The notes: a model not told the origin generated them from the letters alone. A stretch of 64,000 nucleotides of DNA from Candidatus Williamhamiltonella defendens (GCF_900699045.1 NZ_CAADHL010000001.1:496001-560000); one strand, 5' to 3'; positions 20,754 to 31,966 are shown, numbered from the stretch's first letter. Translations and numbers: made by a program.

Positions 20754-22097
20754 ATGTTTGATAAAATTGTGATTGCTAATCGTGGCGAGATTGCTCTACG
20801 AATTTTACGCGCTTGTAAAGAATTAGGTATTAAAACAGTGGCCGCTCATTCTACTGTTGATTGTGATCTCAAGCATGTTCTTTTGGCAGATGAAAGTGTC
20901 TGTATCGGCGAAGCACCAGCCACTAAAAGTTATTTAAATATTCCGGCGCTGATCTCTGCCGCGGAAATCACAGGAGCTGATGCCATTCATCCTGGATATG
21001 GTTTTTTAGCCGAAAACGCAGATTTTGCAGAGCAGATAGAATGCTCAGGTTTTATTTTTATAGGACCTAAAGCCGAGACTATTCGTTTAATGGGAGATAA
21101 GGTTTCTGCCATCAATGTAATGAAAAAAGCAGGTGTGCCGTGTGTTCCAGGCTCCGATGGCCCATTGGGAGAAGATAATATTCAAAATAGTCGTTTTGCA
21201 GAGCGTATTGGATATCCTGTGATCATTAAGGCCTCTGGAGGCGGCGGTGGGCGGGGTATGAGGGTAGTACATACCAATAAAAATTTGGCACAGGCCATTA
21301 GTATGACGCGTGCAGAGGCAAAAGCCGCCTTTAATAATGACATGGTTTATATGGAAAAATATCTTGAAAACCCACGCCATATAGAAATTCAAGTTCTAGC
21401 CGATAAACATGGCAATGCTATTTATTTAGCTGAGCGTGACTGTTCGATGCAGCGTCGTCATCAAAAAGTCCTTGAAGAGGCCCCTGCTCCTAGGATTACT
21501 CACAGTATGAGACGGCAAATTGGTGAACGCTGTGTACAAGCCTGTCAAGATATTGGTTATCACGGTGCTGGCACTTTCGAATTCCTGTATGAAACTGGAA
21601 AGTTTTATTTTATTGAAATGAATACCCGTATTCAGGTTGAGCACCCAGTCACTGAAATGATCACTGGCATTGATTTAGTGAAAGAACAGCTTCGTGTTGC
21701 TGTAGGGCATCAGCTTTCTTTTCAACAAAATGATATCGTGCTGCAAGGCCATTCTCTCGAGTGTCGTATTAATGCCGAAGATCCAAACACATTTTTACCC
21801 AGCCCTGGAAAAATCATGCGTCTTCATGTTCCTGGGGGATTTGGTATTCGTTGGGATTCACATATTTATGCAGGTTATACTGTTCCTCCTCATTATGATT
21901 CCATGATAGGAAAGCTCATTACTTACGGAGAAACTCGTGAAGTGGCGATTGCACGTATGAAAAATGCCCTTTCAGAAGTTATTATTGAAGGAATAAAGAC
22001 AAATATTACATTACAAGAGCGAATCGTTAATGATGAGCATTTTCAAAGAGGGGGGTGTAATATTCATTACTTAGAAAAAAAATTAGGATCAGAATAA
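20754..22097 (+). CDS. accC: Biotin carboxylase subunit of acetyl-CoA carboxylase
   Basis: AccC carboxylates the biotin of AccB with ATP and bicarbonate. The 447-residue product (E. coli 449) is an ATP-grasp enzyme: [20 protein letters not shown] at the N-terminus, [12 protein letters not shown], the glycine-rich ATP loop [14 protein letters not shown], the [16 protein letters not shown] block, and the catalytic [18 protein letters not shown] segment. It appears fully intact. It is immediately behind accB, and ubiF follows after 22 bases, an arrangement I do not know from E. coli. Confidence 0.98.
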   Translation: MFDKIVIANRGEIALRILRACKELGIKTVAAHSTVDCDLKHVLLADESVCIGEAPATKSYLNIPALISAAEITGADAIHPGYGFLAENADFAEQIECSGFIFIGPKAETIRLMGDKVSAINVMKKAGVPCVPGSDGPLGEDNIQNSRFAERIGYPVIIKASGGGGGRGMRVVHTNKNLAQAISMTRAEAKAAFNNDMVYMEKYLENPRHIEIQVLADKHGNAIYLAERDCSMQRRHQKVLEEAPAPRITHSMRRQIGERCVQACQDIGYHGAGTFEFLYETGKFYFIEMNTRIQVEHPVTEMITGIDLVKEQLRVAVGHQLSFQQNDIVLQGHSLECRINAEDPNTFLPSPGKIMRLHVPGGFGIRWDSHIYAGYTVPPHYDSMIGKLITYGETREVAIARMKNALSEVIIEGIKTNITLQERIVNDEHFQRGGCNIHYLEKKLGSE

Positions 22098-22119
22098 CAC
22101 TAATAAAGGTTTTACTAAT

Positions 22120-23301
22120 ATGAGGGATTACCCACAACATTACGATGTTATTGTAGTAGGTGGAGGGATGGTAGGAGCTGCAGTTGCACTAGGATTAGCT
22201 AAAAATGGTTGGTCTGTTGCTGTATTAGAACCTATTGCTCCAAAGTCTTTTGATCCTGAAAGACTACCCGATCTGCGTATATCTGCTATAAGTGTCCGAT
22301 CTGTTGATTTATTAAAAAAATTAAATGTATGGGGGCGAGTCATAGCCATGCGCTACGCGCCTTATCGACGTTTGGAAACATGGGAGTGGAAACAAGCCCA
22401 TGTATCTTTTGAAGCCGGTTCTATCTCACGACCAGAATTAGGGTTTATGATCGAAAACTCCTTGTTAAAGTGGATTTTATGGAAAGAAATAGAGAGATAC
22501 GCTAATGTGAGAATTTTTTGTCCATCTCGGCTTGAAAGCATGCAAAAAATAGAGAAAACTTGGCAGTTAACTTTAAATACAAAAGAAAAGCTAAAAACGC
22601 CTTTAGTGATTGGCGCAGATGGGTTACATTCCAAAGTGCGACTGTGGTCGGGGATAGGAAGCACTGGATGGCAATATCGCCAATTCTGTCTGTTAATGAT
22701 AGTAAAAACAAACCAACCACAGCAGGATGTCACTTGGCAGCAATTTTTTCCTGATGGCCCTAGAGCCTTTTTGCCTTTATGGGATGATTGGGCTTCTTTA
22801 GTCTACTATCATCATCCAAAGCATATACAACGATTACAGAGAATGTCGCTTTCTGACCTTCATCATCATATTCATCAAGATTTTTCAAAAAAATTGGGTA
22901 AAGTTAGCATTTTTACGACAGGATCCTTTCCTTTAATACGTCATCATGCACATAGTTATACCCAATCTGGGCTGGCGCTATTGGGAGACTCTGCTCATAC
23001 TATTCATCCTTTAGCTGGGCAAGGTGTAAATTTGGGCTACAGGGATGTGAGCGCCTTGTTGGAGGTACTTAATGAAGCACGTAGTAAAGGAGAATGCTGG
23101 TATAGCCATCAGGTGTTACTGCGTTATCAGTATCAACGTCAGTTAGATAATTTCCTTATGCAAAATACAATAGACCTATTTTATAATACTTTTAGCAGCA
23201 CTTTATTGCCTATGAAGCTCGCCCGTAATCTCGCTTTATTTGCGGCTGATCGTGCTGGCACATTAAAAAGAAAGGTACTGGAATACGCGTTGGGTTATTA
23301 A
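22120..23301 (+). CDS. ubiF: 3-demethoxyubiquinol 3-hydroxylase
   Basis: UbiF is an FAD-dependent monooxygenase that adds the last ring hydroxyl in aerobic ubiquinone synthesis. The 393-residue product has the dinucleotide-binding motif VVGGGMVGAAVALGLA (about 13-28), DLRISAISVRSVDLL, RRLETWEW, the GADGLHSKVR motif, and the second FAD motif ALLGDSAHTIHPLAGQGVNLGYRD. RRLETWEW and the C-terminal LKRKVLEYALGY match UbiF better than UbiH or UbiI. A UbiF product would feed the neighbouring ubiquinol oxidase operon, whose catalytic gene is broken. Confidence 0.93.
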   Translation: MRDYPQHYDVIVVGGGMVGAAVALGLAKNGWSVAVLEPIAPKSFDPERLPDLRISAISVRSVDLLKKLNVWGRVIAMRYAPYRRLETWEWKQAHVSFEAGSISRPELGFMIENSLLKWILWKEIERYANVRIFCPSRLESMQKIEKTWQLTLNTKEKLKTPLVIGADGLHSKVRLWSGIGSTGWQYRQFCLLMIVKTNQPQQDVTWQQFFPDGPRAFLPLWDDWASLVYYHHPKHIQRLQRMSLSDLHHHIHQDFSKKLGKVSIFTTGSFPLIRHHAHSYTQSGLALLGDSAHTIHPLAGQGVNLGYRDVSALLEVLNEARSKGECWYSHQVLLRYQYQRQLDNFLMQNTIDLFYNTFSSTLLPMKLARNLALFAADRAGTLKRKVLEYALGY

Positions 23302-23331
23302 ATATTCATTGAGTGGTGCAACGAAACACTA

Positions 23332-23351
23332 ACCCAAATCCTGATTTGGGT
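23332..23351 (+). terminator. Hairpin after ubiF
   Basis: ACCCAAAT (23332-23339) pairs with ATTTGGGT (23344-23351) around a four-base loop, 31 bases after the ubiF stop. No T-run follows, so its termination strength is doubtful. It separates ubiF from the cyo operon. Confidence 0.45.
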
Positions 23352-23447
23352 GCAAATTCCAATAAATTATTTAAAATTGCGATGAAATGGTTATGATATA
23401 CACACAGATGGAATTCTGATGAACCCGTTTGTCATTGAGGTTGTCAA

Positions 23448-24368
23448 ATGATAATAAAGAAATTGATAAAATTTTTGAGTCTGTTGTCTATTTTTATTGG
23501 GTCCATCATATTAAGCGGCTGCGATGTTGCTTTGATGAATCCTCAAGGAGCCATAGGGATTGAACAAAAAAAAATAATATTGACCTCTGTGGGGTTGATG
23601 TTAATTGTTGTGATTCCTGTGATTTTGATGGTGTTCATTTTTGCTTGGAAATACCGTGAATCGAATAAAAAGGCGACATATTCGCCAAACTGGTCTCATT
23701 CAAACATAATTGAATCTGTAGTTTGGATTATCCCTATTATTATTATTGCCATTCTTGGCTGTATCACTTGGAAAAGTGCTCACGAACTAGATCCCTATAA
23801 ACCTATTAGAAACAACAAGCTCCCTATGACGATTGAAGTCATTTCTCTTGATTGGAAGTGGTTGTTCATTTATCCCAAAGAAGGGATTGCCACAGTGAAT
23901 CAATTGGCCTTTCCGATGAATATGCCAATTCATTTCAAAATCACCTCTGATTCTGTAATCAATTCCTTTTTTATCCCTCAATTAGGCAGCCAAATTTATG
24001 CCATGCCTGGTATGCAGGCACAAGTGTACTTAATTGCTAACAAACCCGGTCAATATGAAGGCATCTCAAGTAGCTATAGTGGCCGAGGATTTTCGGGGAT
24101 GAAATTTACGGCCATCGCCACAAAAGATGAATCAGATTTTCAACACTGGGTGTCAGAAGTCAAGAAATCCCCTCATACTTTAAATACGTTTCATGATTTC
24201 AATCGATTGGCTCAGCCTAGTGACCATCATCCTATGACCTACTTTTCTGTTGTAAAACCTTTTCTTTTCCAGGACATCATTAAAAAATTTATGGGCGATA
24301 TGAATATGCATCAGAATATCGACATGCATCAAACACATCAGGCTCTGCACTCTATAGTGGAGGAATAA
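23448..24368 (+). CDS. cyoA: Cytochrome bo3 ubiquinol oxidase subunit II
   Basis: CyoA is the lipoprotein subunit II of the aerobic cytochrome bo3 quinol oxidase in the inner membrane. The 306-residue product (E. coli 315) has a lipoprotein signal with lipobox LSGC (Cys25), two membrane segments (about 44-66 and 87-108), and a periplasmic cupredoxin-like domain with VISLDWKWLFIYP, FFIPQLGSQIYAMPGM and SSSYSGRGFSGMKF. As usual for quinol oxidases it lacks the CuA ligands. The frame is intact, but the catalytic subunit gene behind it is broken. Confidence 0.97.
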   Translation: MIIKKLIKFLSLLSIFIGSIILSGCDVALMNPQGAIGIEQKKIILTSVGLMLIVVIPVILMVFIFAWKYRESNKKATYSPNWSHSNIIESVVWIIPIIIIAILGCITWKSAHELDPYKPIRNNKLPMTIEVISLDWKWLFIYPKEGIATVNQLAFPMNMPIHFKITSDSVINSFFIPQLGSQIYAMPGMQAQVYLIANKPGQYEGISSSYSGRGFSGMKFTAIATKDESDFQHWVSEVKKSPHTLNTFHDFNRLAQPSDHHPMTYFSVVKPFLFQDIIKKFMGDMNMHQNIDMHQTHQALHSIVEE

Positions 24369-24371
24369 AAA

Positions 24372-26224
24372 ATGCTTGGAACACTCACCGTTGAGGCGAT
24401 CCCTATGTATATTATCGTCACCATGCTCATGTTGTTACGTGGATTCACCGATACCATTCTGATACCTATCCAACAGGCACTTTCTTCCACTGGAAAACCC
24501 GGTTTTTTGCCAGACCATTATTATGCTCATATTTTTACGGAGCACGGTCTGATCATGATTTTTTGTAGCAATACCTTTAGTGATGGGCTGAATGAATTTG
24601 GTAATGCCATTATAGATTAGTGCTAGAGATATGGATTTCACTTTTTCAATTCCCTGACTTTTTGGCAGTTTATCGCGGGCGTCGTTTTAATTAATATGTA
24701 TTTAGGTGTAGGCGAATTTATCCAAACAGCTTGGTGGGCTCATCCACCGTTATTTAGTAAAGAATATAGCCCTGACGTAGAGTTAGATTATTGGATGTTG
24801 AGCTTACAGATTTCAGAATTTAGCACTCTATTTGCCGGGATTAATCTTTTCATCGCCATATTAAAAATGCGCGGCTCTGGGATTTTCCTAATAAAAATGC
24901 CTGTCTTTACCTGGACTTAATTTTGCTTAAATATCTTGATTATTATTGCCTGCCCTATTTTGACCGTCACCATTGCCTTACTGACACTAGATCGTTACAT
25001 GGGCACCCATTTTTTGACGAAAGATATAGGCAGCAATATGATGCTATCCATCAATTTAATATGGGCTCGGGGTCACCCCGAGGTCTATATCCTGGTTCTA
25101 CCTGTGTTTAGTGTCTTTTCTGAAGTCACGGCCACCTTTTCAAGGAAACTGTTATTCGGGTATAGCTCCTTAGTGCGGGCAACCATTGCCATTACTTTTT
25201 TAGCCTTTATTGTTTATCTCCACCATTTTTTTACCATGAGCTCTACTCTAGGGCGAATGTCAACGCCTTCTTCGGGATTACGACCATGATTATTTCTATC
25301 CCTACCAGGGTGAAAATTTTCAATTGGCTGTTTAATATATACCAAGGCCATATTCATTTTAACTCAGCGATATTATGGACACCGAGTTTTGTCGTCACTT
25401 TTTCTGTGGGGGGCATTACTGGGGTATTACTGGCGATGTCAGCCGCGAATTTTGTTTTGCAAAATAGCCTCTTTTTGATTGCACACTTGCATAATGTGAT
25501 TATTGTAGGTGTGGTATTTTGTTGTTTTGCCGGCCTCACGTATTGGTTTCTGAAAGCGTTTGGATGTACCTTAAATGCAAAATGGGGAATTAGGGGATTT
25601 TGGTTGTGGCTAATCTGTTTCTTAGTCGTCTTTATACCCCTATACGTGTTTGGCTTGATGGGGATGACACGTCGTCTGGGCCAAAATATTAATCCACAAT
25701 TTCATCCTCTGTTGATGGTAGAAGCAGGAGGTGCTGTTCTGATTGTCTTTGGTATGCTCTGCCAGTTGATCCAAATTATTATCAGTATCCGTGATCGTGA
25801 AAAAAATCGGGATTTAACAGGGGATCAGTGGAGAAGGCGTACCCTGAACTGGGCAACCTCCTTGCCTGCGGCTTTTTACAATTTTTTAGTGGTGCCAGAA
25901 ATCCAAAGTCGTGATGCATGTTTTCATATGAAAGAGAAGGGAGAAGCTTATCAACGTCCAGAACAATATGCAGAAATACATATGCCTAAAAATAGTCCAG
26001 CGGGGATCATTATTGCCGATTTTAGTGTTATTTTTGGTTTTGCCATGATTTGGTATATCTGGTGGCTGGCAATAGTGGTGGTAATAGGAGGGATGACCGC
26101 CACTTGGATCGCAAAAAGTTTCGACCAAGATGCAGATTATTACGTGCCCGTTTCAGACATGGAAGGCATTGATAACGAACATTATGTACATCTGAGCAAA
26201 ACGGGGTTCAATCATGTCAACTAA
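24372..26224 (+). pseudogene. cyoB: Decayed cytochrome bo3 oxidase subunit I
   Basis: CyoB holds heme b, heme o3 and CuB and does the oxygen chemistry. Here the start ([11 protein letters not shown]) joins directly to [16 protein letters not shown], so about 48 residues (first membrane segment region) are deleted. In-frame stops end at 24620 and 24920, and at least three frameshifts follow (near 24570, 24640 and 25250). From 25286 a 312-codon frame runs to the normal C-terminus. Ligand motifs are still readable: [21 protein letters not shown] and AHLHNVI, though W of WGHPEVY is Arg and the conserved His before NSLFL is Gln. It overlaps intact cyoC by 11 bases. Good residual identity suggests recent decay. 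Confidence 0.93.
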
Positions 26225-26846
26225 ATCTCTTATTACCAACAACGTCACCCAAAAACCTATCAGCGTTCACAAGCACGATAAACATCATGAAACTGGATCT
26301 ACAAAAATCTTTGGATTTTGGATCTATTTAATGAGTGATTGTATCTTATTTTCTGCCCTGTTTGCTACCTATGCCGTACTGGTCAATAGCACCGCGGTCG
26401 GGCCGGAGGGAAAAGATATTTTTAATTTACCATTTGTTTTAGTCGAAACTTTCCTTTTATTATTCAGTAGTATGACTTACGGTTTTGCCATATTGGCTAT
26501 GAATCAGGGTCAGAAAAAACCAGTCAATATTTGGTTGTCATTAACCTTTTTATTGGGACTCAGTTTTGTGAGCATGGAAATTTTTGAATTTCATGAGTTA
26601 ATAAGGGAAGGGTCTGGCCCTGATCGCAGTGCTTTTTTATCCAGTTTCTTTGCATTAGTAGGAACACACGGTCTTCACGTGGCTTTAGGGTTGATCTGGA
26701 TTATCGTGATGATAGTTCAGATCTCACAACGAGGTTTAAATTCGATAAATCAGACTCGATTAATGTGTCTGAGCCTTTTCTGGCATTTTTTAGATGTAAT
26801 CTGGATTTGTGTATTTACGATCGTATATCTATTAGGAGCTATGTAA
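26214..26846 (+). CDS. cyoC: Cytochrome bo3 ubiquinol oxidase subunit III
   Basis: CyoC is the five-helix subunit III of cytochrome bo3. The 210-residue product (E. coli 204) matches at [60 protein letters not shown] and the C-terminal [23 protein letters not shown]. The ATG lies inside the last codons of cyoB, keeping the coupling of the original operon. The frame is intact although its partner subunit I cannot be made normally. Confidence 0.96.
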   Translation: MSTKSLITNNVTQKPISVHKHDKHHETGSTKIFGFWIYLMSDCILFSALFATYAVLVNSTAVGPEGKDIFNLPFVLVETFLLLFSSMTYGFAILAMNQGQKKPVNIWLSLTFLLGLSFVSMEIFEFHELIREGSGPDRSAFLSSFFALVGTHGLHVALGLIWIIVMIVQISQRGLNSINQTRLMCLSLFWHFLDVIWICVFTIVYLLGAM

Positions 26847-27245
26847 ATGAATCATTTTAAAAATATTCCTAATCAAAATCACGCTCATGCAATAGAGAAA
26901 CTTGAAAAAACGATTGATCATCTTTCTGCGGATAGTAGAGTGGCCCATCAGGATGGTCTAAAATTATATGTTGTCGGTTTTATTTTATCAGTTATGTTGA
27001 CTGTGATTCCGTTTATGATGGTGATTAATCAGTCTGCTTCTCGTACCGTTATATTAACCACAGTGATTGCAACGGCAGTAATACAAATTATTGTACATCT
27101 AGTTTATTTTTTGCACATAAATGGCGCTTCAGAAGAACGTTGGAATCTTGTCGCCTTTATATTTACTGTTATTATTATCGCTATTATCCTCGTTGGGTCA
27201 CTATGGATTATGCATCACCTTAATATAAACATGATGATCCAATAA
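26847..27245 (+). CDS. cyoD: Cytochrome bo3 ubiquinol oxidase subunit IV
   Basis: CyoD is the small subunit IV, with three membrane segments, that helps assembly of the CuB site. The 132-residue product contains [19 protein letters not shown], a helix around [17 protein letters not shown], and [24 protein letters not shown]. It is about 23 residues longer at the N-terminus than the E. coli protein (109); this hydrophilic extension may be real or reflect an upstream start choice. It begins at the base after the cyoC stop. Confidence 0.93.
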   Translation: MNHFKNIPNQNHAHAIEKLEKTIDHLSADSRVAHQDGLKLYVVGFILSVMLTVIPFMMVINQSASRTVILTTVIATAVIQIIVHLVYFLHINGASEERWNLVAFIFTVIIIAIILVGSLWIMHHLNINMMIQ

Positions 27246-27258
27246 AGAGCTTGATTTA

Positions 27259-28113
27259 ATGATAAAGCCATATATTAACATCACTAAGCCAGGCATTATT
27301 TTTGGGAATCTCATTTCTTTCATTGGGGGATTTTTTGTCGCGGCAAAATGGGCCATCAATTGGCCTCTTTTTTTAGGCAGTCTTTTTGGGGTTTCCTGTG
27401 TCATTGCCTCTGGTTGTGTCTTCAATAATTATATTGATCGTGACATCGATAAAATTATGGAGAGAACCAAAAATCGCGTTTTAGTGAAAGGGCTGATGTC
27501 TCCTGAAATAAGTCTGATTTATGCATCAGTGCTCGGTTTATTAGGTTTTTTTTTACTTTACATGACCACTAATAGGTTAACAGTGTTATTGGCCGCGATA
27601 GGCTTTGTAATCTATGTGTTTGTTTATAGTCTTTACATGAAGCGGCATAGCGTTTATGGCACTCTGATAGGCAGTTTATCGGGCGCAGCGCCTCCTGTCA
27701 TCGGTTATTGTACTGTGACGGGCCAATTTGATATGGGGTCTTTTATCTTGCTATTGCTCTTTTCTTTATGGCAAATGCCGCATTCTTACGCGATAGGTAT
27801 CTTTCGTTTTAAGGATTATCAGGCGGCCAATATTCCTATATTACCCATTGTGAAGGGAATTTTTATTACAAAAAATCATATCATTTTCTATATTTTTGCC
27901 TTTATGATAGCTACCCTCATGCTGACATTAATGGGTTATACAGGCTATTTATTTATGCTGACCTCCATCTCCCTAAACAGCATGTGGCTTATCATGGCAT
28001 TCAAGGGTTATAAAGCCAGCAATGACAGTCAATGGGCAAAAATCATTTTTATTTTTTCAATCGTTATCATCATCTCGCTGAGTATGATGATGTCTCTTGA
28101 TTTTTTAATATAA
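27259..28113 (+). CDS. cyoE: Protoheme IX farnesyltransferase (heme O synthase)
   Basis: CyoE attaches a farnesyl group to heme b, making heme O for the bo3 oxidase. The 284-residue membrane protein (E. coli 296) has the UbiA-family aspartate motif [20 protein letters not shown], then [29 protein letters not shown] and [19 protein letters not shown]. The C-terminus is about a dozen residues shorter than in E. coli. It ends 13 bases from convergent sufE. With cyoB broken, heme O has no evident consumer in this window. Confidence 0.96.
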   Translation: MIKPYINITKPGIIFGNLISFIGGFFVAAKWAINWPLFLGSLFGVSCVIASGCVFNNYIDRDIDKIMERTKNRVLVKGLMSPEISLIYASVLGLLGFFLLYMTTNRLTVLLAAIGFVIYVFVYSLYMKRHSVYGTLIGSLSGAAPPVIGYCTVTGQFDMGSFILLLLFSLWQMPHSYAIGIFRFKDYQAANIPILPIVKGIFITKNHIIFYIFAFMIATLMLTLMGYTGYLFMLTSISLNSMWLIMAFKGYKASNDSQWAKIIFIFSIVIIISLSMMMSLDFLI

Positions 28114-28126
28114 AAATCATCGGAGA

Positions 28127-28558
28127 CTAAACTCTGATCGTGCTTATCAGAGCTGCTTTTGCTCGAATGGCTTCCACCATGGCGGATAATCCTTCAGAAC
28201 GTGAAGGGGTTAAATGCTGAGTCAACGCAAGATCAGTAAAAAAAGAATGCGCATCTAATTTGATCATCTCATCTAGAGACATGTTGTGACATAAAATAAA
28301 CACCATTGCGATCAAACCTTTCACAATAGCAGCATCGCTATCCCCAAAAAATAAAACCTTACCCTCACTGTCTTGTTGCATCACAATCCAAACTTGACTT
28401 TGACAACCTGTGATTAAATTTTTGGGTTGGCGCTGCTCTTCGGTTAAAGGTGTTAGCATCGCACCTAACTCCATCATATAAAGATACTTTTCTTCCCAGT
28501 TTTGGCAACGAGAAAAATTTTTAATCAATTTTTGTTGATTGGGGAAAATATCCATCAC
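28127..28558 (-). CDS. sufE: Cysteine desulfuration protein SufE
   Basis: SufE takes persulphide sulfur from SufS and passes it to SufB in the SUF iron-sulfur assembly system. The 143-residue product (E. coli 138) has the acceptor Cys52 in TGCQSQVWIVM, GDSDAAIVKGLIAMVFIL and ALTQHLTPSRSEGL. A GTG at 28558 and an ATG immediately after it are both possible starts; AGGA lies six bases before the GTG. It is the last gene of a complete sufABCDSE operon. Confidence 0.96.
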   Translation of the reverse strand: MMDIFPNQQKLIKNFSRCQNWEEKYLYMMELGAMLTPLTEEQRQPKNLITGCQSQVWIVMQQDSEGKVLFFGDSDAAIVKGLIAMVFILCHNMSLDEMIKLDAHSFFTDLALTQHLTPSRSEGLSAMVEAIRAKAALISTIRV

Positions 28559-28589
28559 AATCTTTCCTACGGATTAAAAAAGCGATTAC

Positions 28590-29849
28590 TCAGCTGCTGA
28601 GCATATTTTCAATATGCTGTAATTTTTCGATAAAAAAAATAATTTCTTCCAGAGTATTGTACATCGCTAACGAAATACGACACATACTAGGCACTTGATA
28701 AAACGACATCAAAGGCATCGCGCAATGATGTCCTGTTCGGATAGCAATCCCATATTGATCTAAAAAACACCCAACATCATAAGCGTGATGTTTTCCTAGA
28801 TTAAAAGCTATCACTCCTGTTCGTGTTTTTTGAGAGCCGTATAGTTTCACTGTTTTACATGTCGATAATGCAGCTAGGCTGTATTTCATCAAGGATTTTT
28901 CGTATTTTGCAATTTCTGTTAATCCTAAATGGGTCACATATTCAATCGCGGCTCCCAAGCCAATGATGCCCGCCGTATTTGGGGAACCTGCTTCAAAACG
29001 CCAAGGGGAGTTTGTGAAGGTCGTATCTTCTGTCAAACTGACTTTTTCGATCATAGATCCTCCCCCTTCCCAAGGGGGCATCACATCCAATAGCGCTTTT
29101 TTTGCATATAAAACGCCTATTCCAGAAGGCCCATATAATTTATGCCCTGAAAATGCATAAAAATCACAATTAAGATCCTGTACGTTCACAGATTGATGCA
29201 TCACCGCCTGTGCACCATCTACGAGAACTAATAGTCCACTTTCTTTAGCCCTCGACACAATTTTTTTGATGGGGTTGACGGTCCCTAATACATTAGAAAC
29301 CTGTGTGATAGCCAATAAACGGGTTTTGTTGTCTATTAATTCTGATAATTGATCGATATCCAGTTCGCCATCATAGGTTAATTTCCATACTTTTATCTTG
29401 AGACCTCGCTCTCGTGCCAGCATCTGCCAAGGGACAATATTGGCATGATGTTCCATCTCAGTGAGGATGATATTCTCGCCTTGGTGAAAAAAATGCCGAC
29501 CATAACTGTTTGCGACCAGATTGATGGCTTCTGTAGTGCCTTTGACAAACACAATTTCTTTTGGAGATTGGGCGTGAATAAAATCAGCGACTTTCACCCG
29601 AATTTTCTCCATATCTTGCGTTGCCTGAGCACTTAGAGTGTGCACCCCTCTGTGCACCGCAGCATACCTTTTAGAATAAAACTTCAATTCGCTATCGATA
29701 ACCGATTGTGGTTTTTGAGCGCTTGATGCGCTGTCAAGATAAATGAGAGGTTTTTCATGAATTTTTTCAGCTAATATAGGAAAATCTTTGCGCACTTTTT
29801 TAATAGAAAAACAAGGAAAAATAGTCAGAGAAGATTCGAAAAAATTCAT
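28590..29849 (-). CDS. sufS: Cysteine desulfurase SufS
   Basis: Pyridoxal-phosphate enzyme that removes sulfur from cysteine for Fe-S assembly. The 419-residue product (E. coli 406) has [24 protein letters not shown], the PLP lysine Lys237 in [11 protein letters not shown], and the catalytic Cys376 in [11 protein letters not shown]. The N-terminus carries about a dozen extra residues compared with E. coli. Its start overlaps the sufD stop by four bases (ATGA), indicating translational coupling. Confidence 0.97.
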   Translation of the reverse strand: MNFFESSLTIFPCFSIKKVRKDFPILAEKIHEKPLIYLDSASSAQKPQSVIDSELKFYSKRYAAVHRGVHTLSAQATQDMEKIRVKVADFIHAQSPKEIVFVKGTTEAINLVANSYGRHFFHQGENIILTEMEHHANIVPWQMLARERGLKIKVWKLTYDGELDIDQLSELIDNKTRLLAITQVSNVLGTVNPIKKIVSRAKESGLLVLVDGAQAVMHQSVNVQDLNCDFYAFSGHKLYGPSGIGVLYAKKALLDVMPPWEGGGSMIEKVSLTEDTTFTNSPWRFEAGSPNTAGIIGLGAAIEYVTHLGLTEIAKYEKSLMKYSLAALSTCKTVKLYGSQKTRTGVIAFNLGKHHAYDVGCFLDQYGIAIRTGHHCAMPLMSFYQVPSMCRISLAMYNTLEEIIFFIEKLQHIENMLSS

Positions 29850-31144
29850 GACAACTCCTCTGATAAACGCTCTGCAAACCGTGATAAAACCGATTCACGC
29901 ACTAGGTCAAGTTTGATCTCTTCTGTCAGTTCAGATGCAAAAGCAAATAAGATCATTTGTCGTGCCTGAGAATGAGTGATCCCCCTAGATTGTAAATAAA
30001 ACATTTGCTGATTATCGATACAACCCACGGTAGCCCCATGACTACATTTGACATCATCTGCATTAATTTTAAGTTGAGGCCTTGTATTGACTTGAGCAGA
30101 TACATGAAGTAACAGATTGTTGTTGATCATATGCGCATCGGTTTGTATCGCTTTAGGTGCCACCTGAATCATGCCATTAAAAACCGCTGTACTCTGCTTT
30201 GATACCATGGTTTTGTGTAACTGTCTGCTTTGGCAGCCTATCTGATTATGCTCAACATGAGTTCGGCTATCGCATAATTCCATCTCCTTCGGGAGAAGCA
30301 AGCTGTTAATGGAGGCACTAGCACCCTCTCCATTAAGCTGAACACTAGTATGATGACGAGTGAGGGCAGCACCTAACAAAAAGTGGGCACTCTGCACGCT
30401 CGCGCGAGAAGCCAATACAAAGTCATTATGAGCAAAATGATCACTTTGATTGTTTTCAAACGCGAGTTTATAATGATGCAGTCTCGCCTCTTCTCCTATT
30501 GAGGCCGTCAAACGAGCCCCTGTAAAGTGTCTCTGAGTATTTAAACTCACAAAATGTTCAACCACTTCTGCCTCTGATCCGGGCTCCAGTAAAAGATGAT
30601 GACGATAATGTGCCATCTTTAATTGGCTTGTCTCTTGACCAGAACTAATATGCAATAAATAAAGCGGTTTTTTGCTTTTTTGACCCGCTGCTAAACGAAT
30701 CACGAGGTTTTCTACTGACAAACTTTCTGTGAGATGTAAAAAAAATTCAGGCTTAATAGGAGCAGGGAAGGCCTGTTTTATTTTTAAGAGTTCATATGGG
30801 AGCTCATCTATCTCACTTAGAGAAGTGATAAAATGACCATCAATAAAAACCAATTTATAAGATTGCCCCATCATAAAAAGTGCCAAATCGCTACATTTTT
30901 CAGGAGTAACCGTCGATTTTTTTTCTAAGGTAAAGATGTGATCTAGTAGGCGACTCAGAGAGGTATATCTCCAATCTTCGTGTGTAGCATGAGGAAACCC
31001 GAGTTTTAATAATGCCTGCCAATGAGCTTCTTTATGATGTGAAGGTGCCGTTTTTTTTTGCTCAAATAATTGGGAAAACGGATTTTTGGACATATCCGAT
31101 TTTTCTACCAGTTCCCTCTTCACCCTAGTCGGTAAGCCAGCCAT
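29846..31144 (-). CDS. sufD: Fe-S cluster assembly protein SufD
   Basis: SufD is the scaffold partner in the SufBC2D complex. The 432-residue product starts MAGLP as in E. coli (423) and carries [49 protein letters not shown] and the interface motif [13 protein letters not shown] with the conserved Cys and His. The region between residues 15 and 110 is more diverged. It overlaps the end of sufC by 20 bases and sufS by four. Confidence 0.96.
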   Translation of the reverse strand: MAGLPTRVKRELVEKSDMSKNPFSQLFEQKKTAPSHHKEAHWQALLKLGFPHATHEDWRYTSLSRLLDHIFTLEKKSTVTPEKCSDLALFMMGQSYKLVFIDGHFITSLSEIDELPYELLKIKQAFPAPIKPEFFLHLTESLSVENLVIRLAAGQKSKKPLYLLHISSGQETSQLKMAHYRHHLLLEPGSEAEVVEHFVSLNTQRHFTGARLTASIGEEARLHHYKLAFENNQSDHFAHNDFVLASRASVQSAHFLLGAALTRHHTSVQLNGEGASASINSLLLPKEMELCDSRTHVEHNQIGCQSRQLHKTMVSKQSTAVFNGMIQVAPKAIQTDAHMINNNLLLHVSAQVNTRPQLKINADDVKCSHGATVGCIDNQQMFYLQSRGITHSQARQMILFAFASELTEEIKLDLVRESVLSRFAERLSEELS

Positions 31145-31865
31145 AACCTCGTTCCTCCAATTCTTTTACCAAGGTGAAATCATCAGACTTAATCATATGC
31201 CCTGCATATAGTACGTGAACGAAATCAGGCTTGATATATTCCAGAATGCGCTGATAGTGCGTCACAATAATAAACGCACGTTTTTCACTACGCAGTGAAT
31301 TTACTCCTTGAGCCACAATTTTTAAGGCATCAATATCCAATCCAGAGTCCGTTTCATCCAAAATACAAAGCGCTGGCTCTAATGCCGCCATTTGTAAAAT
31401 ATCATTGCGTTTTTTTTCACCACCAGAGAATCCCACATTCACAGAACGAGTTAATAAATCTGCTGGCATTTTTAGTAATGCCATTTTTTCTTCAATAAAA
31501 TCTGTAAAATCAAAACGATCTAAAGGTGCCTGTTGCCGATATTTTCTTACTGCGTTCACTGCGGTTTGTAAAAAAAATCGATTACTCACACCAGGAATTT
31601 CGACTGGATATTGAAAAGCAAGAAACACTCCTTCGCCCGCGCGTTCAGAGGGATCTAATTTCAATAAATTCTTGCCTTTAAACAATATCTCACCTTGAGT
31701 CACTTGATACTCTTCTCTTCCTGCTAAAGTGGAAGACAATGTGCTTTTGCCTGATCCATTCGGACCCATGATAGCGTGGACTTCCCCTGATTTGATAGTT
31801 AAATCAAGACCTTTGAGAATAGGTGTTTCTTCCACACTGACGTTGAGATTCTTGATACTTAACAT
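31125..31865 (-). CDS. sufC: Fe-S cluster assembly ATPase SufC
   Basis: SufC is the ABC-type ATPase that drives conformational change in SufBC2D. The 246-residue product has Walker A GPNGSGKS (34-41), the Q-loop in LAFQYPVEIPGV, the family-specific signature FSGGEKKRND, Walker B CILDETDSGLD and the H-loop VTHYQR. It follows sufB by about 100 bases and overlaps sufD. All catalytic motifs are intact. Confidence 0.97.
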   Translation of the reverse strand: MLSIKNLNVSVEETPILKGLDLTIKSGEVHAIMGPNGSGKSTLSSTLAGREEYQVTQGEILFKGKNLLKLDPSERAGEGVFLAFQYPVEIPGVSNRFFLQTAVNAVRKYRQQAPLDRFDFTDFIEEKMALLKMPADLLTRSVNVGFSGGEKKRNDILQMAALEPALCILDETDSGLDIDALKIVAQGVNSLRSEKRAFIIVTHYQRILEYIKPDFVHVLYAGHMIKSDDFTLVKELEERGYGWLTD

Positions 31866-31966
31866 ATCTTTTCCTTTGTAACAGGAACCATATTAGACTT
31901 ATTACAAAATCTACGGTAGGATTAACACTCTGCGTTAAGGTGATTTAAAAATCTCTCGATAAAAAT

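Noticed and set aside
25286-26224. 312-codon frame as a functional short heme-copper subunit
   Set aside because: It lacks the N-terminal helices with a heme ligand and half of the binuclear site; it is the 3' part of frameshifted cyoB.
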